From assembly GCF_024868665.1 (NCBI RefSeq), contig NC_079910.1, positions 7,350,976 through 7,414,975 on the forward strand: a stretch of DNA of 64,000 nt, written 5' to 3'. Within the stretch, counting starts at the first letter, position 1. Every line of letters starts with the position of its first letter. Position numbers and translations under genes: made by a program. The notes below the pieces were generated by a model. That model saw nothing but the letters and a program-made list of their open reading frames with translations. It ran no database searches and was not told the DNA's origin. This stretch comes from Triplophysa rosa. Its lineage: Eukaryota; Chordata; Actinopteri; Cypriniformes; Nemacheilidae. Positions 12,330 through 23,750 of the stretch are shown in pieces.

Positions 12330-13900
12330 AGCGAGAGTCCTGTTATCCCACGTCTGCGCTCCGTGTCGGCCGCTCTGATCTATACGACCCCCTTGTAAAT
12401 AAATCCTCAAAAAGCGCGAGCGAGGATTTTATCTGAAATATGGTATTTAGGATATTCCGAGTGAATGATGATATGTGACAATCAGTCACAGCAATTAGTG
12501 TTGCTGTTAAGAGCCTTTTTTGTTTTCTCTCACCCATACAGAATGTCGCAAATAAATCCTCGCTTGCATTTGCATATTAATTGGATCGGAGACGTCAAGC
12601 ATCTTTCATTAAGCAAAATGATCTGCATATTTGGAGACATAAAATAGTTTATTTCGACGTGGGAAAAGAAGTCATTGAAAATTGACCGCACATATGATGT
12701 AAACTTCGTTGATGGAGCCTGACAGCTTAACCCCTCAGGTGCCGGGCGTAACCGTGGCGACGCGTTGCATCTGGGCCTATTGTTATTGAGACAAAGCATT
12801 CTGCAATGTACAGAATTAGGCTGTGGAGATAAGGCGTAGGCAGAGCGCTGAATGAGACGTTGCTCAGACAAGTTTAGAAATGCCGTGTTTAAATATGCCT
12901 GTTTGATAGCGATGTTTGAGCAAGGTTTAGTCAGGCTCTTTAATGTCAGGGGAGGTGAATGAAAATAGTTCAAACCAGTCGGGGACGGGGCATTTTAGGT
13001 GATCTCGATTCAAGTCGATGGGTCGATTAGACGAGTTAACACAAATTTGTGATCGCAGAAAGAAAATATGGCATTGTCTCGAATGATTAACTTATGATCT
13101 CGTTTCATAATAGAACTGCAAATGATCTGCTTCTTAGTTTGTTTAACCCGAGTGCTCGGCGAGCCAATATTCTCCTTTCAAACATGTCGCACGAAAACAC
13201 ATAATGGAAGACTAATTTGAGGCGGCGAGCAAAAATGGACCTGGAGGGAAAAGAATGCGTTTCCGACGGACCTTTGTGTGTCAGACATAGCTGTGCTTTG
13301 TTTTCTGCGTCTGCCTCCCATTCTAAAGGGAGAATCGACACTGGTTTTGGTTCGATATGATTAAGAAAGAGAGGGGACCGTAATGGAAGGTCTGTGTATT
13401 GCGGGGTCTACATGGTTAGGGGCTAGACTTGTGAATAATTTGATTAGGTTGCAGGGGAATATATCTGAAGGATTATGTAAATAGCCTTGCCCCCATGCAG
13501 AATTCTTTTGAACTCCTCAGAAGTCGCATCTGCTGGGGTCGGCTGCCAGACAGGACGGCTGCCGTCGCGTTGGCTGATTCCTCTGTGTTTCCGCAAAGGT
13601 CATATTGAGAACAAACAACGCTGGCCCTGATACGGCTTCGCGGGCCTCTGTCTTAAATGACTTGAATTTATCTTTTGTTGATTAAAAATAAATGATAATT
13701 ACAAATGTGTAAACATTTACCCGCAAAGTTTAATGCGTTTATTCTCCTAGGATCATTAATCTTCGTCATCTCGCTAAGTTTTCGGCTTTAATACGTTGTT
13801 TTAATGCGACGCAACTACGGCGTGATTAATTCTGCGTATTCGGTTGCTTTCCGCTCTCTCTTTTCACCTCTTTGATTATGAGATTTTTCCCTTGGCCTTA
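12330..13900. promoter_or_regulatory. candidate conserved non-coding cluster
   Basis: A long stretch with elevated CpG and balanced bases, including GCATATTAATTGGATCGG near 12570 and GACGCAACTACGGCGTGATT near 13808. It is free of recognised repeats, and open frames on opposite strands overlap without splice support. The appearance fits clustered developmental enhancers. This is inference only. Confidence 0.25.
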
Positions 13901-16532
13901 TTTGGTGCATTTCTGGGTGGGGATATGTTTGTATGGAGCGCTATGGCAACCAAAGTCAAGGTGACCAAGACCATGTTGAACACATTAGATTAGCACAGAA
14001 CACAGAGACAGAGACAATGCAGCTTGCACGAAATACAATTTATCTGGTGCCTGATTGTGGGCCTTTTAGAAAGCAGCCCTTGCTCTCCTGCTCGCTCGCC
14101 CGCCCGCCTGTCTGTGGATTTATTGCAGAGTAAGTCTTGCCACTCATCTACCGGTTCCTGCGTTGCCTGTGACTGTGTGCTGGTTGCTTGACTGAATGAT
14201 TGGCAGGAGAAACGTTTTGGCCAGAATGCAGATACTTGTATGTGTTAAATATTCCGGGACAGGAATGTCTCCAAACTGAAGTTTGTTTGGTGCCGGTTGT
14301 TGTGCGCCTGGGACGTCTCTTCTTTAACATTTGTCCATATTAAGAATGCTTCCTTGTACTGAAATTCCTATTTTTCTGCTCTTGTGTCAGCTTTGTTTAT
14401 GTTGTTGCTAAAGTAGTTACTATGCAGTTCTTCAGAACAACCGACCACGTTTATCCACTGTAGAGGGGGAAAAAAACACTGCGTCAAGACTTTGTGTGAC
14501 TTGATTTATACATGCAGTGATGCACTTTTGAACGAGAAATGAAGCAGTTTACCAAGATAAAAAATGTTGAATACATGTTTGCAATTTTGCAGGTGTTTTA
14601 AAGCTGTGACATGCAACCATATGCACAGAAACCATTTGGTTTCCTGCTTAAGATTTGATTTGTGAGAGGCATTTGATTTGCTTGGGTTTTGTTGTTATCT
14701 TATCTCATCTGGGTAAATATCACAAAAACGCTGTGGAAAAAAATGAAGAGTCCACTCCATAGTTATTTTCAAAAATGTACTATTTTTAGGTGTGTTGTGT
14801 TTATGTTAAATGATCGTTGTGTTTCATTCTGTAAACTGCTGACAACATTTCTCCTAAATTCCAAATAGAAATTTATTTGAAGAAAATTGAAACAGGACAA
14901 TTCAAATCTTAAATACTGCAAAGAAAACAAGTTCATATTCATTTTTAAACAACACAATACTAATGCTTTCAATGATGCTTTTCATATTTTCTATTCTCAT
15001 ATTTTCAGAGTCCTTCTCTCAGTCTTTCATATACCGTTGGGTGACTTTGTCATTCCTGAGGTTTGTTTTTGTTGAAATTCAACAGACACTGGACTGGTAT
15101 GGCCACAATTCATGCAGAAATGCTGAAAATGCTAAAGGAAAAACTTGACTGTTCTCTCATTTTCCCCTAGAGCTGTATATCTCTAAACTAGCCTTCATTT
15201 GATTTAATTAAACATTTTTTATTTCTTTTAATTCTGAAAGTAAGTCTTGATCTGATGATGTTGCCTTGCCTGCTGTCCTACGATTCAGCCTTTATGATTC
15301 AGATCTAGTTCTTTATCACACTCCGCATCATCATCTAGCCAGCATTCAGCTCCCTCACAATAAATTTACAAAACATCAAAATGCCCTTAATTTTGGCTGC
15401 CGGTTTCAAAACTGGCTCCTCCCTGGCAGCACGTTAAATAACGGTGATAATTTATACTCCCCTCAGCGCTGCGGCCAGGGCTGCACTTTGCGTTAGGCAT
15501 GTGGCTGTTAAGAAGGGAAGTGTTAAAGAATACTTCATAGAAACAGCGCTGGGGCTTGCCAACGTTAAAAGTAATCGCTTTGGCAGACGCTATATTTGAA
15601 ACCCTCAAACGCGTCTAACTTTACATAAAGTAGAAAACCCGAGAACCGTTAAGCTCGGTGTTCCTTGCCGTGCCAAATGCAGCATCAGTCCCTGCCTTTC
15701 AATCAGTGTGTGAACAGGGGTCCAGAACACGAGTGTCCTGTACGTGAGTATGCCCCGATCACAGCTGCATGAATTCTCTCTCTGTATAAGTATAAAGGGC
15801 TTAGGGTCTATGTGTACCGAAGTTGCCTTGTGCAGGCTGTGGAATGCATGGCACAACTCATTCCTCTGACAGGAAGGTGGGAGCATGCTGAAAACAGTTT
15901 AAACACGCATTCTGCTTATGGGGATTGAGTAAAGAAGCGGTGATTTGAGGTCCCCGAAGGGGTCCGGAGCGCTGGTGGGTGCTGGTCGCACTGGCTGTGA
16001 GTGATTTAATGGCGACAGCTGGATAACTGAAATTTTATTCTATTTTTATTCTATTTCAAGCCTGCCTTTTCTGTTCGGAGAGCTCATTTTGCAGTTGCTG
16101 CATGCTGCTTATTGGCATTTAAATACGAGGGGGAGGTCTGAGGGGACTCGCTGTTTTGTTAAAAACTGGAAAAATGGGAAAAGCAGGAAGCTGGAAGCAG
16201 GAGACAGGGCCGCATTTATATAGTATCTGCTTCCTTTTCAAATTCTCAAGGAAAAATGGAAAGGAAAACAAAAAATTCTCAATAAGGGTCAGGGACTGTT
16301 TCTTCTGATTGGAAAGGAACGGAACTAACCTTTAGAGCAAGAACGAAAAGTGAGGTCAGATGAGTGTATTTTATAGTTTAGGCCTCTGTATGTAAAGTTT
16401 GCGTCCAAAAATTCAAAGCACTTTCTTTCAATGGAAAGAAACTATAAATAAACCAGTAATAGGTGCTTCTCCCTATTCTCGCATGGTGCTAAGTTCATTA
16501 AACTTTATCACCAAGAGCCACTTAAATGTACT

Positions 16533-16826
16533 TAAAGGGACAGTTCACCCAAAAATGAAGTTATTTTAGCATTCACTCACCCTCATGTCATTCCAAACCT
16601 GTATGACTTTCTCTCTTCTGCAGAACACAAAAGAAGAGGTTTTGAATAACGTTGGTAACCAAACGACATTGGGCCCCATTTACTTCCATTGTAGTGACAC
16701 AAAACCACGAAGACATTTCTCAAAATATCTTCTTTTATGTTCCACAGAAGAAAGAGTCATGTACAGGTTTTGTGCGACATGAGGGTGAATAAATGCTTTT
16801 ATTTGGGGGGAAACTGTCCCTTTAAA
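16533..16826. mobile_element. cyprinid palindromic MITE (subfamily A), full length
   Basis: This is the best-preserved copy. The left end TTAAAGGGACAGTTCACCC is mirrored by a right end finishing GGGGAAACTGTCCCTTTAAA. The interior carries CACCCTCATGTCATTCC, TTCTGCAGAACACAAAAG, GGTAACC and CTCAAAATATCTTC in order. It is about 294 bp and has no coding capacity. It serves well as a reference for the other copies here. Confidence 0.9.
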
Positions 16827-18124
16827 GTGAATGAATAGAAACAAATTTCGAAATATGTGAATATACTCTCACATGATTTTGTATATTGGCAGGCCTAACT
16901 GAGAGATCCCCCCATACCCACCGCAACGTGCGCGTGTGTGTTTGTGTGTATATCATAACAAGTAATCCCTAAGAAGTCACCTGGATAGTTGTTCATGCTT
17001 AGCAGCTGCTTGTGTGTATGTGAAGCAAGATATAGAGGTATTATTACCCCGGAGAGGTGAAAGGTCAAGCATTAAGCAAACTGCATGCTTAGAGCTATGC
17101 ACTAGAGATCTCACTCCGTTGGCCCTGAAAATACTCCAGTGACTTGTCTAAATAATCAGCCAGTCCGCTCGCATAGATAACAGCACTGATAAATAAACAC
17201 CAGAGGCTGAGGCTAAACACAGCTTCAGAAGAGCGAGCAGTCATGCGGCTCTTCACAGCGCCGGGATTTGTCGCGTGTCAAGTGCTTAGAACCCGTCTAA
17301 GGGGTTAATTTGTTTCTCTGGTTAGTGCTACATGGGACCGACTACCTTTGGTCCAGAGCGCTTCGCTCCTGCTATGTTTTTTGACCTTCTGAAAAGGAAC
17401 AGTCGGTTTTGACCTCATTCATGAAAAAGGGGATAAAAACAATAGACTGGGTGGATGGAGGAAGTCACATCGTATCGAAATGAGATTAGAAACTAAAGAA
17501 AGGGCATTAAAATCCACCCTTGTTAAATAGAGACGAAGTCAGCCGCTTGACATTGAAATAAATTGATAAACAAACGTTAGGAGAATTTCTCCTTTGTGGG
17601 TTATTTTCCACGATCGTTTTTTCCTCTTACATTGTCAGGTATTTGAGGTAAGAGACATAATATACTATATACTAGAAAAATATAACCTTGAACACAAGTG
17701 TTATTGTCTCACACAGTTGTTGAGTGAAAGTATCTTGTTTTTAGGAGGTTTATACAAATTTCTTGTGGAACGAGACACTCCTAATAGTGAAGGGCATCGC
17801 TAGAGGGAGAAAGGAAGTGAGGAAAGAGACAGAATGTTGAGAGCACATTATCACACACACTCCAAAGAATTCAGAATGCTTCAGGTCCCATATTAGGTAA
17901 TGAATCTCCACCAGAAAGCAAGTTAATGAGAAATATATTGACACGCTGGTGTTACTGTTGACCTGTAGCAAGAACAGAGTAACCTCTGCATAACACTGTG
18001 CGCTAACATAGCCTTGACATGTTCTGTAAAAAAAAGGAAAAATGGTCATTTTTACATTCAGCTTTGAGGTTGCTAGGTTTGTACAGGTCACATTCAAGTT
18101 TGAACTAGAAAACCAGATCTCGTT
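16827..18124. other. unique non-coding DNA
   Basis: Single-copy AT-rich sequence between two palindromic elements. Only a short GT-rich patch near 16930-16948 stands out. No gene or structured RNA was seen. Confidence 0.5.
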
Positions 18125-18408
18125 TAAGCGGTCATTCACTCAAAAATAAAAATGATTATTTATTCACCCTTATGTCATTCACATCTTTTATGTGACTCTT
18201 TTTTTCTATAAAAGAAGGTATTTTGATTGTTTCTGTGGTTTTGTGTCCATACAATAGAAGTCAATGGGGGTCCAATGTTGTTTGGTCACCAGCGTTCTTC
18301 AAAATATCTTCTTTTGTGTTCTGCAGAGGAAAAAAGTCTTACAGGTTTGGAATGACATGACGGTAGGTAAATGATGACAGACTTTTCATTTTTGGGTGAG
18401 CCGTCACA
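18125..18408. mobile_element. cyprinid palindromic MITE (subfamily A)
   Basis: The left side is diverged (GTCATTCACTCAAAAATAAA). The right side is well preserved, with CAGCGTTCTTCAAAATATC, TTTGTGTTCTGCAGAGG and CATTTTTGGGTGAGCCGTCAC. Central GGTTTTGTGTCCATACAA and CAATGGGGGTCCAA motifs match the other A copies. Confidence 0.8.
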
Positions 18409-20654
18409 GTTCAGAATATCTCTAGATGTAGTTAAATGGAGAGCAAATAGACTTGCTTAAAACCTCCTGTTTCACTGACTTTCCAATTAAGAAAAAACAT
18501 GTACTATTGAAACATGTTTCTCTGTTAAGGTTTTAGAAGAGATCTCAACGTGCTCTAAACAAACTATGGACAATATGAAGTCACGAAGTTTGACTACATT
18601 CACCTTAGAGCAATAAACGTATATTTCTAGGAAATGTTGTATCTTTACCGTATATTTCTATATATTATTCATGTTGGTCTGGAGTTTAGTATTTTGCTGG
18701 TACGTACTGTAGATAGTGTGGACGTCAAGATCTACAATGGCTGTGATTGTGGAAAGATAGGCGTCTGTTGTGATGTGCCTTGAATTTTGTTCTATTTTTG
18801 TCAAGATTCGCTCCTCTAAATGGAGGAAAGAGAGGCAGGAGGTGTGGCGTGCGTCACTTACTCTGTTTTAGGAAAAGTGACGCTCTGCGTTTGAAGACTC
18901 TTCAGAATGATGAGATAAGGAATTTAGGAGCTTTATCTGAAATGCCACAGTTTAATTTAAAGGGGCGAGGCACTTAGGATCTGGCACCGGCCTTTCAGTC
19001 TAGTGATAAATTTGCAAGAAAGTGGAAAAGATTGGAGCCTGGAGAGCAGATTAGTGGTATACAAATATAGAAGTGACATTGTAGCGGGTATTAGTCAGGT
19101 GTTGGTCTGAGCGAGTGCCGCGCTCTGATTGGCTGGAGTTTATGGCTGCTGAACGATTGATTGGTGGAGCTGATTGATCGGGCCGGTAAAGTATCGGTCA
19201 TTTGTGTTTCCTTAACTACCGCCCGCCGCCTCCACGTTTCCTCTTTCTCCTGTCATTTTTTTCTCTCTTATTCGCTCTCTTTATCTCGCTCTCCCACTCT
19301 CTCGCTCGCTCCGCAACAGTTGGTGCGTGTTCATCTTGGCTCTTCTCCATGGCCTGTTTGATGTGGTTTCCAGAAGTCCTGATCTGCAGTCCCAGACCAC
19401 TCTTTTTGTCATCGCTAGACCTGCTGTCTCTTTAGCCTCCATTGACTCCTTTTAACCTCCTCCTGTCTCCCTCATATTTAAACAGCTGTTTACCTCCCCA
19501 CCTGCTTTCTGGAGATGATAAGACTCGTGTTTTCATCAGAAGTCCGTTCTCGGGGGTTTATTCTGGTGGATTGTGCTGGGTTTCAGTACTTGTGTATATC
19601 AGGAACACTTTAGTGGAGGAACCACTCAGGCTTTGTGTAATCTTAATGTCAGATGGCATGCCCACAATTTCTCTGAGTTCTGATTGGTTGGCCTTACGCA
19701 AATTTTGTAAGGGCACATGATTTTTTTATATATATATATAGTCTGTCTATGAACAGTTGCGTTTGCTAAGGTTAGAAGATGAGCGTAGAGAAGAGTACAT
19801 TTTCATTATTTTTTATTATTGTGAAATATCTGTTTCAGAATATCTGCCTCTAAACAACATAAATGCTGACCGCGCTGTGATTGGTCACTTTAAACGTCAA
19901 TCTTTTCCTGGGCAGTTCTTTGCCAGAACAAATGTCATCGAACGAGTTCAAATCTGCTTTTTCAATGAGCGTTTAAGGCTTTTTGTTTATGTTTTGGTAC
20001 TTAACCTTTCCACGGTCAACTAAACCGACGGCTTTCCGCTACCGGATTGATTTTCGTTGTCAGTAGATGTGACTGCGCGCTGTAAAAATGCATAAGCACA
20101 GCCAAATCACTCACCAGCGTCAAACGCTGCTGATTCTCAAAGTGCCACCGAGGCTTGTGTTACTCGTGGGCATTTTATCAAACCCCCCTTAGACGCGCGA
20201 CGCAGTACTGCATTCCACTTTGAAGAGCATGCCATATTTTCCATCCAGAGAGAGCGAAAGAGAGGGTACGGAAGATAAATAGCTAAAGACGGCCAGTGTT
20301 GATTCAGACGAACATTCGGAGAAGAGTCGGTGACCCTACATGGGCACCTTTCCTGCATGTACCAGCACGTATAAGGTAAACCGATAGCCGGTTGAAATAC
20401 CTCCCACTTACATAAAAGAGACAGACCTGGAAAAGTGCAGACGGGACGGACATGGATTTTCTCACAAAGCTGACGAGGTCCCGCTTTGGAAATAAATAGT
20501 CTGTGCCAGGCACTTTCAGGGAGTGTTGAGTGGAGCATGGGTCACCCTTCCCAACGCCTGCGTGTTCGTGTATCGGGACTGATTGTAAACAACAGATGAT
20601 AAGCATGCAGACGTGCTTCCTGTGTTGTTTTTCAGTATGCAGGGTTTGCAGGAT
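18409..20654. other. unique non-coding DNA with a pyrimidine-rich patch
   Basis: No gene was recognised. A C/T-rich stretch lies at about 19250-19315 and a short TA run at 19727-19740. Open frames near 19161-19720 and 20137-20606 lack start context, codon structure or familiar motifs and are read as chance. Confidence 0.45.
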
Positions 20655-20865
20655 AACCCAGCTTTATAAAAGCTGTTCTTATGTGGTTTAGTCTGGTTTA
20701 ACTGGTCTGACAGCTTGGCTAAGATGGTCTTCGGATATCAGCTTAATCCAGTTTTTTTAAGATGTTTCAGCAAGAAATTAGACCAGCCTGACATGGTTGC
20801 AAGACCAGGTGGGACCATCAAAAATGCTTAGGCTAGTTTAACCATTTTTCCCAACAGGGAAATGA
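20655..20865. repeat. dispersed fish repeat rich in CCAG/CTGG words
   Basis: The segment repeats words such as TTTAGTCTGGTTTAACTGG, GACCAGCCTGACATGG and AAGACCAGG. It ends near TTTCCCAACAGGGAAATGA. This matches the look of a common fish dispersed repeat built from alternating CCAGC and GCTGG blocks. Exact boundaries and class cannot be fixed by eye. Confidence 0.5.
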
Positions 20866-23195
20866 CGTAAACTAGTTTAAACAGTGAGAGGGAATAGAGA
20901 GTGATGGCTGCCCGGAGGGAAGGACCCAAGTGCAGGTTTTCACTTTCAGGACCAAGCAGATACATACAGGGAGCAGACACTGCTGTCAGATCTCTCTCAC
21001 CTCTTCCTGTCAGCCAGCTGCTATACGCCATCAGGCTGCCGTGTCTGTGTGATGCTCTGGTCTCGTGTACGAACGACATTGGGCACACAAATGCATTACC
21101 GCGAACTGAAGTTCACGAGGCAAATGCGGCCTATGTAAATAAAGTAATCTTTGCTCGATTTCTTTTTTTTTTTGAGGCAATCACATTAGCCACAAATGAC
21201 ATGTGACTCATTACACCAGAAATGGTGAAACATTATGTGCCAGTTGGCTAAAAAAAGAAAAACTACTACAAAACTTATATTTAGTATACAATGTACGTAT
21301 ACTCATAGTATACAGTAAGTAGTATGTAAATTTATGTTCCATACATATGCCCAAAAACACCTATTAAAAGCCCTATTGAGAGATTTTCCATAGATTTTAA
21401 ACATACTGACAGGATTTATTTTGGACCCTACTTTATGCCCAGTCATCTGTGATTGATCTCAGTACTGCCTAACAGCAGTATAACTTTACATGGGCGTGGA
21501 GGTACTACTGGATTTCTGTAGCATTATTGCCATATCCTCTCGCTGGTGGCCACGTTTTTGGCCCTGATAGCACTGGCAGATACGATCTTGGAGAAAGACA
21601 CCTCTCAATCCAGTCAGTCCTGTCCTCAAATATCACATGGACCCGTTCCAGAAGGTCTAACTCTCTGCCAGCTCACATTAACTCCTGCAGCTTTTTAAAA
21701 CACAGTGCCTTGACATTTGACGTTATTTATCACTATGCATGACATGATAAGGTCTGTTTTCAGGAGAGCGTGTTACAATCTCACTTTCTTCTTTCTTGTC
21801 TTTCTTGTGTCTTGCTGTGCGCTCACTGCCTGCAAAAAGTATTTGGAATTACGCCTTATTTTTAACTCGGGTCAGCAGGGAGGCGTTTAACCCTGATTAC
21901 TTTATTAGGGCAACTCTGCTTATTGCATGGTGAGATGTTGCATGTTTATTTACTGTGTAAGACCTGATGAATGAGTAAAAGCATTACGGATAAATTTGTT
22001 AGATTTATTAACAAGACACGTTTTTTTCGGGAGTTTATTCTCTGATGTGCTTTTAAACTCCCTTAATATACATTAGGAGGCATACTTTATTTGCTGAGCT
22101 ATTACAGTAGTTGCTGGCTAAAAGGCTTTGTCTAAAAATAGATCTGAATAAAAACGCTCAAGGATTTGAGGTGTTATTGGCTGTATTTTCAAAGCGTGCT
22201 GAGGGCTGCCACAGTTTAGCTCCCCTTGAACCGGGCTAATACTTGTCTATTCCGATTAGGATTAGTATGTGTCGCACCGACTCGGGCAGAGCCCGGAAGG
22301 GCTTATAATCTAATATATCTAGATAAAAAACACAGAGATTGGTTTACTGAGGAGTAGGATTTAGTGCTGACCATCTCGGAGTGACACGAGGATTAGCCGG
22401 GCTTTCAGTGCTGCTCTCTGCAGGCAGAGGGTGGTCACAGGAATCGGGAGGGGGCGTAGAGAAACGTTGATATGGCCGTGGCTTTACATTGCAGAATAGA
22501 CAGTGAGTTTAACTGGTAGTGACAAGGTCAGGGTAAGGCTTGTACAAAAAGGCTTTGTTCCGTAGGCAGATTAAAAGGTTCTTTCCTAGTTTCTGTACTT
22601 TTGGATCTTGTAGGACATGTTGGGTGGTAATCCGGACAGAATGGGGAGCATTACTGGATGCAAGTGGAAAGAGAGACACAAGTGGGAAACAGCTCACAAA
22701 ATGTTGGACTGAAGAGATTTGACTGAATGAAATTATTATGACTCATAATTAATCTAACTTTTTAGAGACTTTATCCAAAACACTTTAACAAAACCTGCCT
22801 TTAAGCATAGTAATGTTTGTATGATATGTTTGTTGAGTGATTGGAGGTGCAAGCATTACCTTTCTTTCACTCTTCTTGCGTGAAGGCTTTATATTTTGTT
22901 CTGTTGGCTGTGTGTAGCCGTGGCAACAGGCCAGGCCCGGGCATGTTAGAGGACTCTTATTTAACTTGGGTTTGTGCTGTTTGTTTTGATTATTTATTGA
23001 ATGAAGTGTTAAATGACATATAATTGACATACTGTGTATAAATATGTACTGTATGTACATATACACATATACATACAGTATATGTATGTATGTATATCGG
23101 TATGAATGAAGAGTTTATTTGAACACATTATTCTTTTTTCTAATGTTATTATGGTTTATTGTGTGAGTTAGCCATTTTTTTTAGTTATTATTTCT
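20866..23195. other. unique non-coding DNA
   Basis: No gene was recognised. The stretch at 21235-21420 has repeated AGTATAC and AGTATGTA words, possibly an old dispersed repeat. An AT-rich, locally palindromic microsatellite lies at 23040-23098. Confidence 0.45.
23040..23098. repeat. AT-rich imperfect palindromic microsatellite
   Basis: Made of TATG, TACA and GTAT units. The first half (GTACTGTATGTACATATAC) is nearly the reverse complement of the second (GTATATGTATG and neighbours). It could extrude as a hairpin. No function is implied. Confidence 0.6.
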
Positions 23196-23280
23196 TAAAG
23201 GGCCAGTGTGTCATTTTTTGGAGGATCTATTGACTGAATTGCAATATATTATACATAACCATGTCTTCAGAGGTGTATAG
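23196..23280 (-). mobile_element. truncated terminal half of the AAAGGTCCAGTGT element
   Basis: The sequence AAAGGGCCAGTGTGTCATTT and the following TTGGAGGATCTATTGAC match, in reverse complement, the right end of the complete element at 30644-31016. Homology stops near 23280, so the other half is missing. The L2 LINE fragment begins about 120 bp further on. Confidence 0.75.
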
Positions 23281-23404
23281 TTCATGATCAGTTCAGGAGG
23301 CGGAGAACTCATAGAAAAACAAATAAAAGAAACACTAAAAAAGTAAAAGAGGCTAAATAAAATTGTTGTACAATTGTATTGCTGATTTGACATGTTACTA
23401 ATAA

Positions 23405-23750
23405 GTAATCAGTAATCGGTTCCACATTTATGGAATGATCTGCCCGCTGCTACAAGATCAGCAGATTCTGTAGCCATCTTTAAGAACCGTCTGAAAACAC
23501 ATCTCTTCCGTCAACACCTGACTGATCAGTTCTGACTTCTATCTCTTTTCTACTCTTTCAAAAAAAAAAAAAACATAGCTCTGTATACTGTGATAGACTA
23601 TATGAGACCAATTTTCTTTTATTAAAAATACTTGTGCTTTTTGTTGTCCTTATGTTGTTCCAATTGCTTCCATTGTTTCCCTCATCTGTAAGTCGCTTTG
23701 GATAAAAGCGTCTGCTAAATGACTAATTGTAAAATGTAAATGTAATCATG
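23405..23750 (+). mobile_element. 5'-truncated L2-clade LINE, 3' end with ORF2 remnant
   Basis: One frame from about 23428 to the stop at 23533-23535 reads LWNDLPAATRSADSVAIF, then KNRLKTHLFRQHL. This is the pattern I know from the C-terminal end of reverse-transcriptase ORF2 in fish L2-type LINEs. The 3' tail carries CGCTTTGGATAAAAGCG and then GTCTGCTAAATGAC with degenerate TAAATG units, a tail shared by many fish LINEs and SINEs. Only the last 36 or so codons survive, so the copy is inactive. The clade assignment is from memory of the family, not a search. Confidence 0.8.
23428..23535 (+). pseudogene. LINE ORF2 C-terminal remnant (36 codons)
   Basis: The last codons of a retrotransposon reverse-transcriptase polyprotein. 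The tryptophan in LWNDLP and the basic FKNRLKTHLF segment are the recognisable residues. The frame is closed by a stop upstream (TAA at 23413-23415), so no catalytic domain is present. It cannot encode a functional enzyme. Confidence 0.75.

Larger units (their letters stand above)
8476..16532. other. repeat-poor unique DNA, about 8 kb
   Basis: No gene and no recognisable transposon is present. Open frames up to 147 codons (12530-12973, minus) look like chance. Several balanced-composition blocks, listed separately, are candidate regulatory elements. Splice-like motifs, for example TTGCAG near 10737, do not delimit convincing exons. Confidence 0.5.

Noticed and set aside
12530..12973. 147-codon minus-strand frame
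   Set aside because: No recognisable motif. It lies in a regulatory-looking block, where stop density is lowered by composition.
13501..13599. Exon-like segment after CCCCCATGCAG, open in one frame
   Set aside because: The downstream border GCAAAGGTCATA is a poor donor, and 33 open codons are common by chance.
19727..19740. TA run resembling a TATA box
   Set aside because: A simple TA repeat without initiator, GC box or downstream exon.
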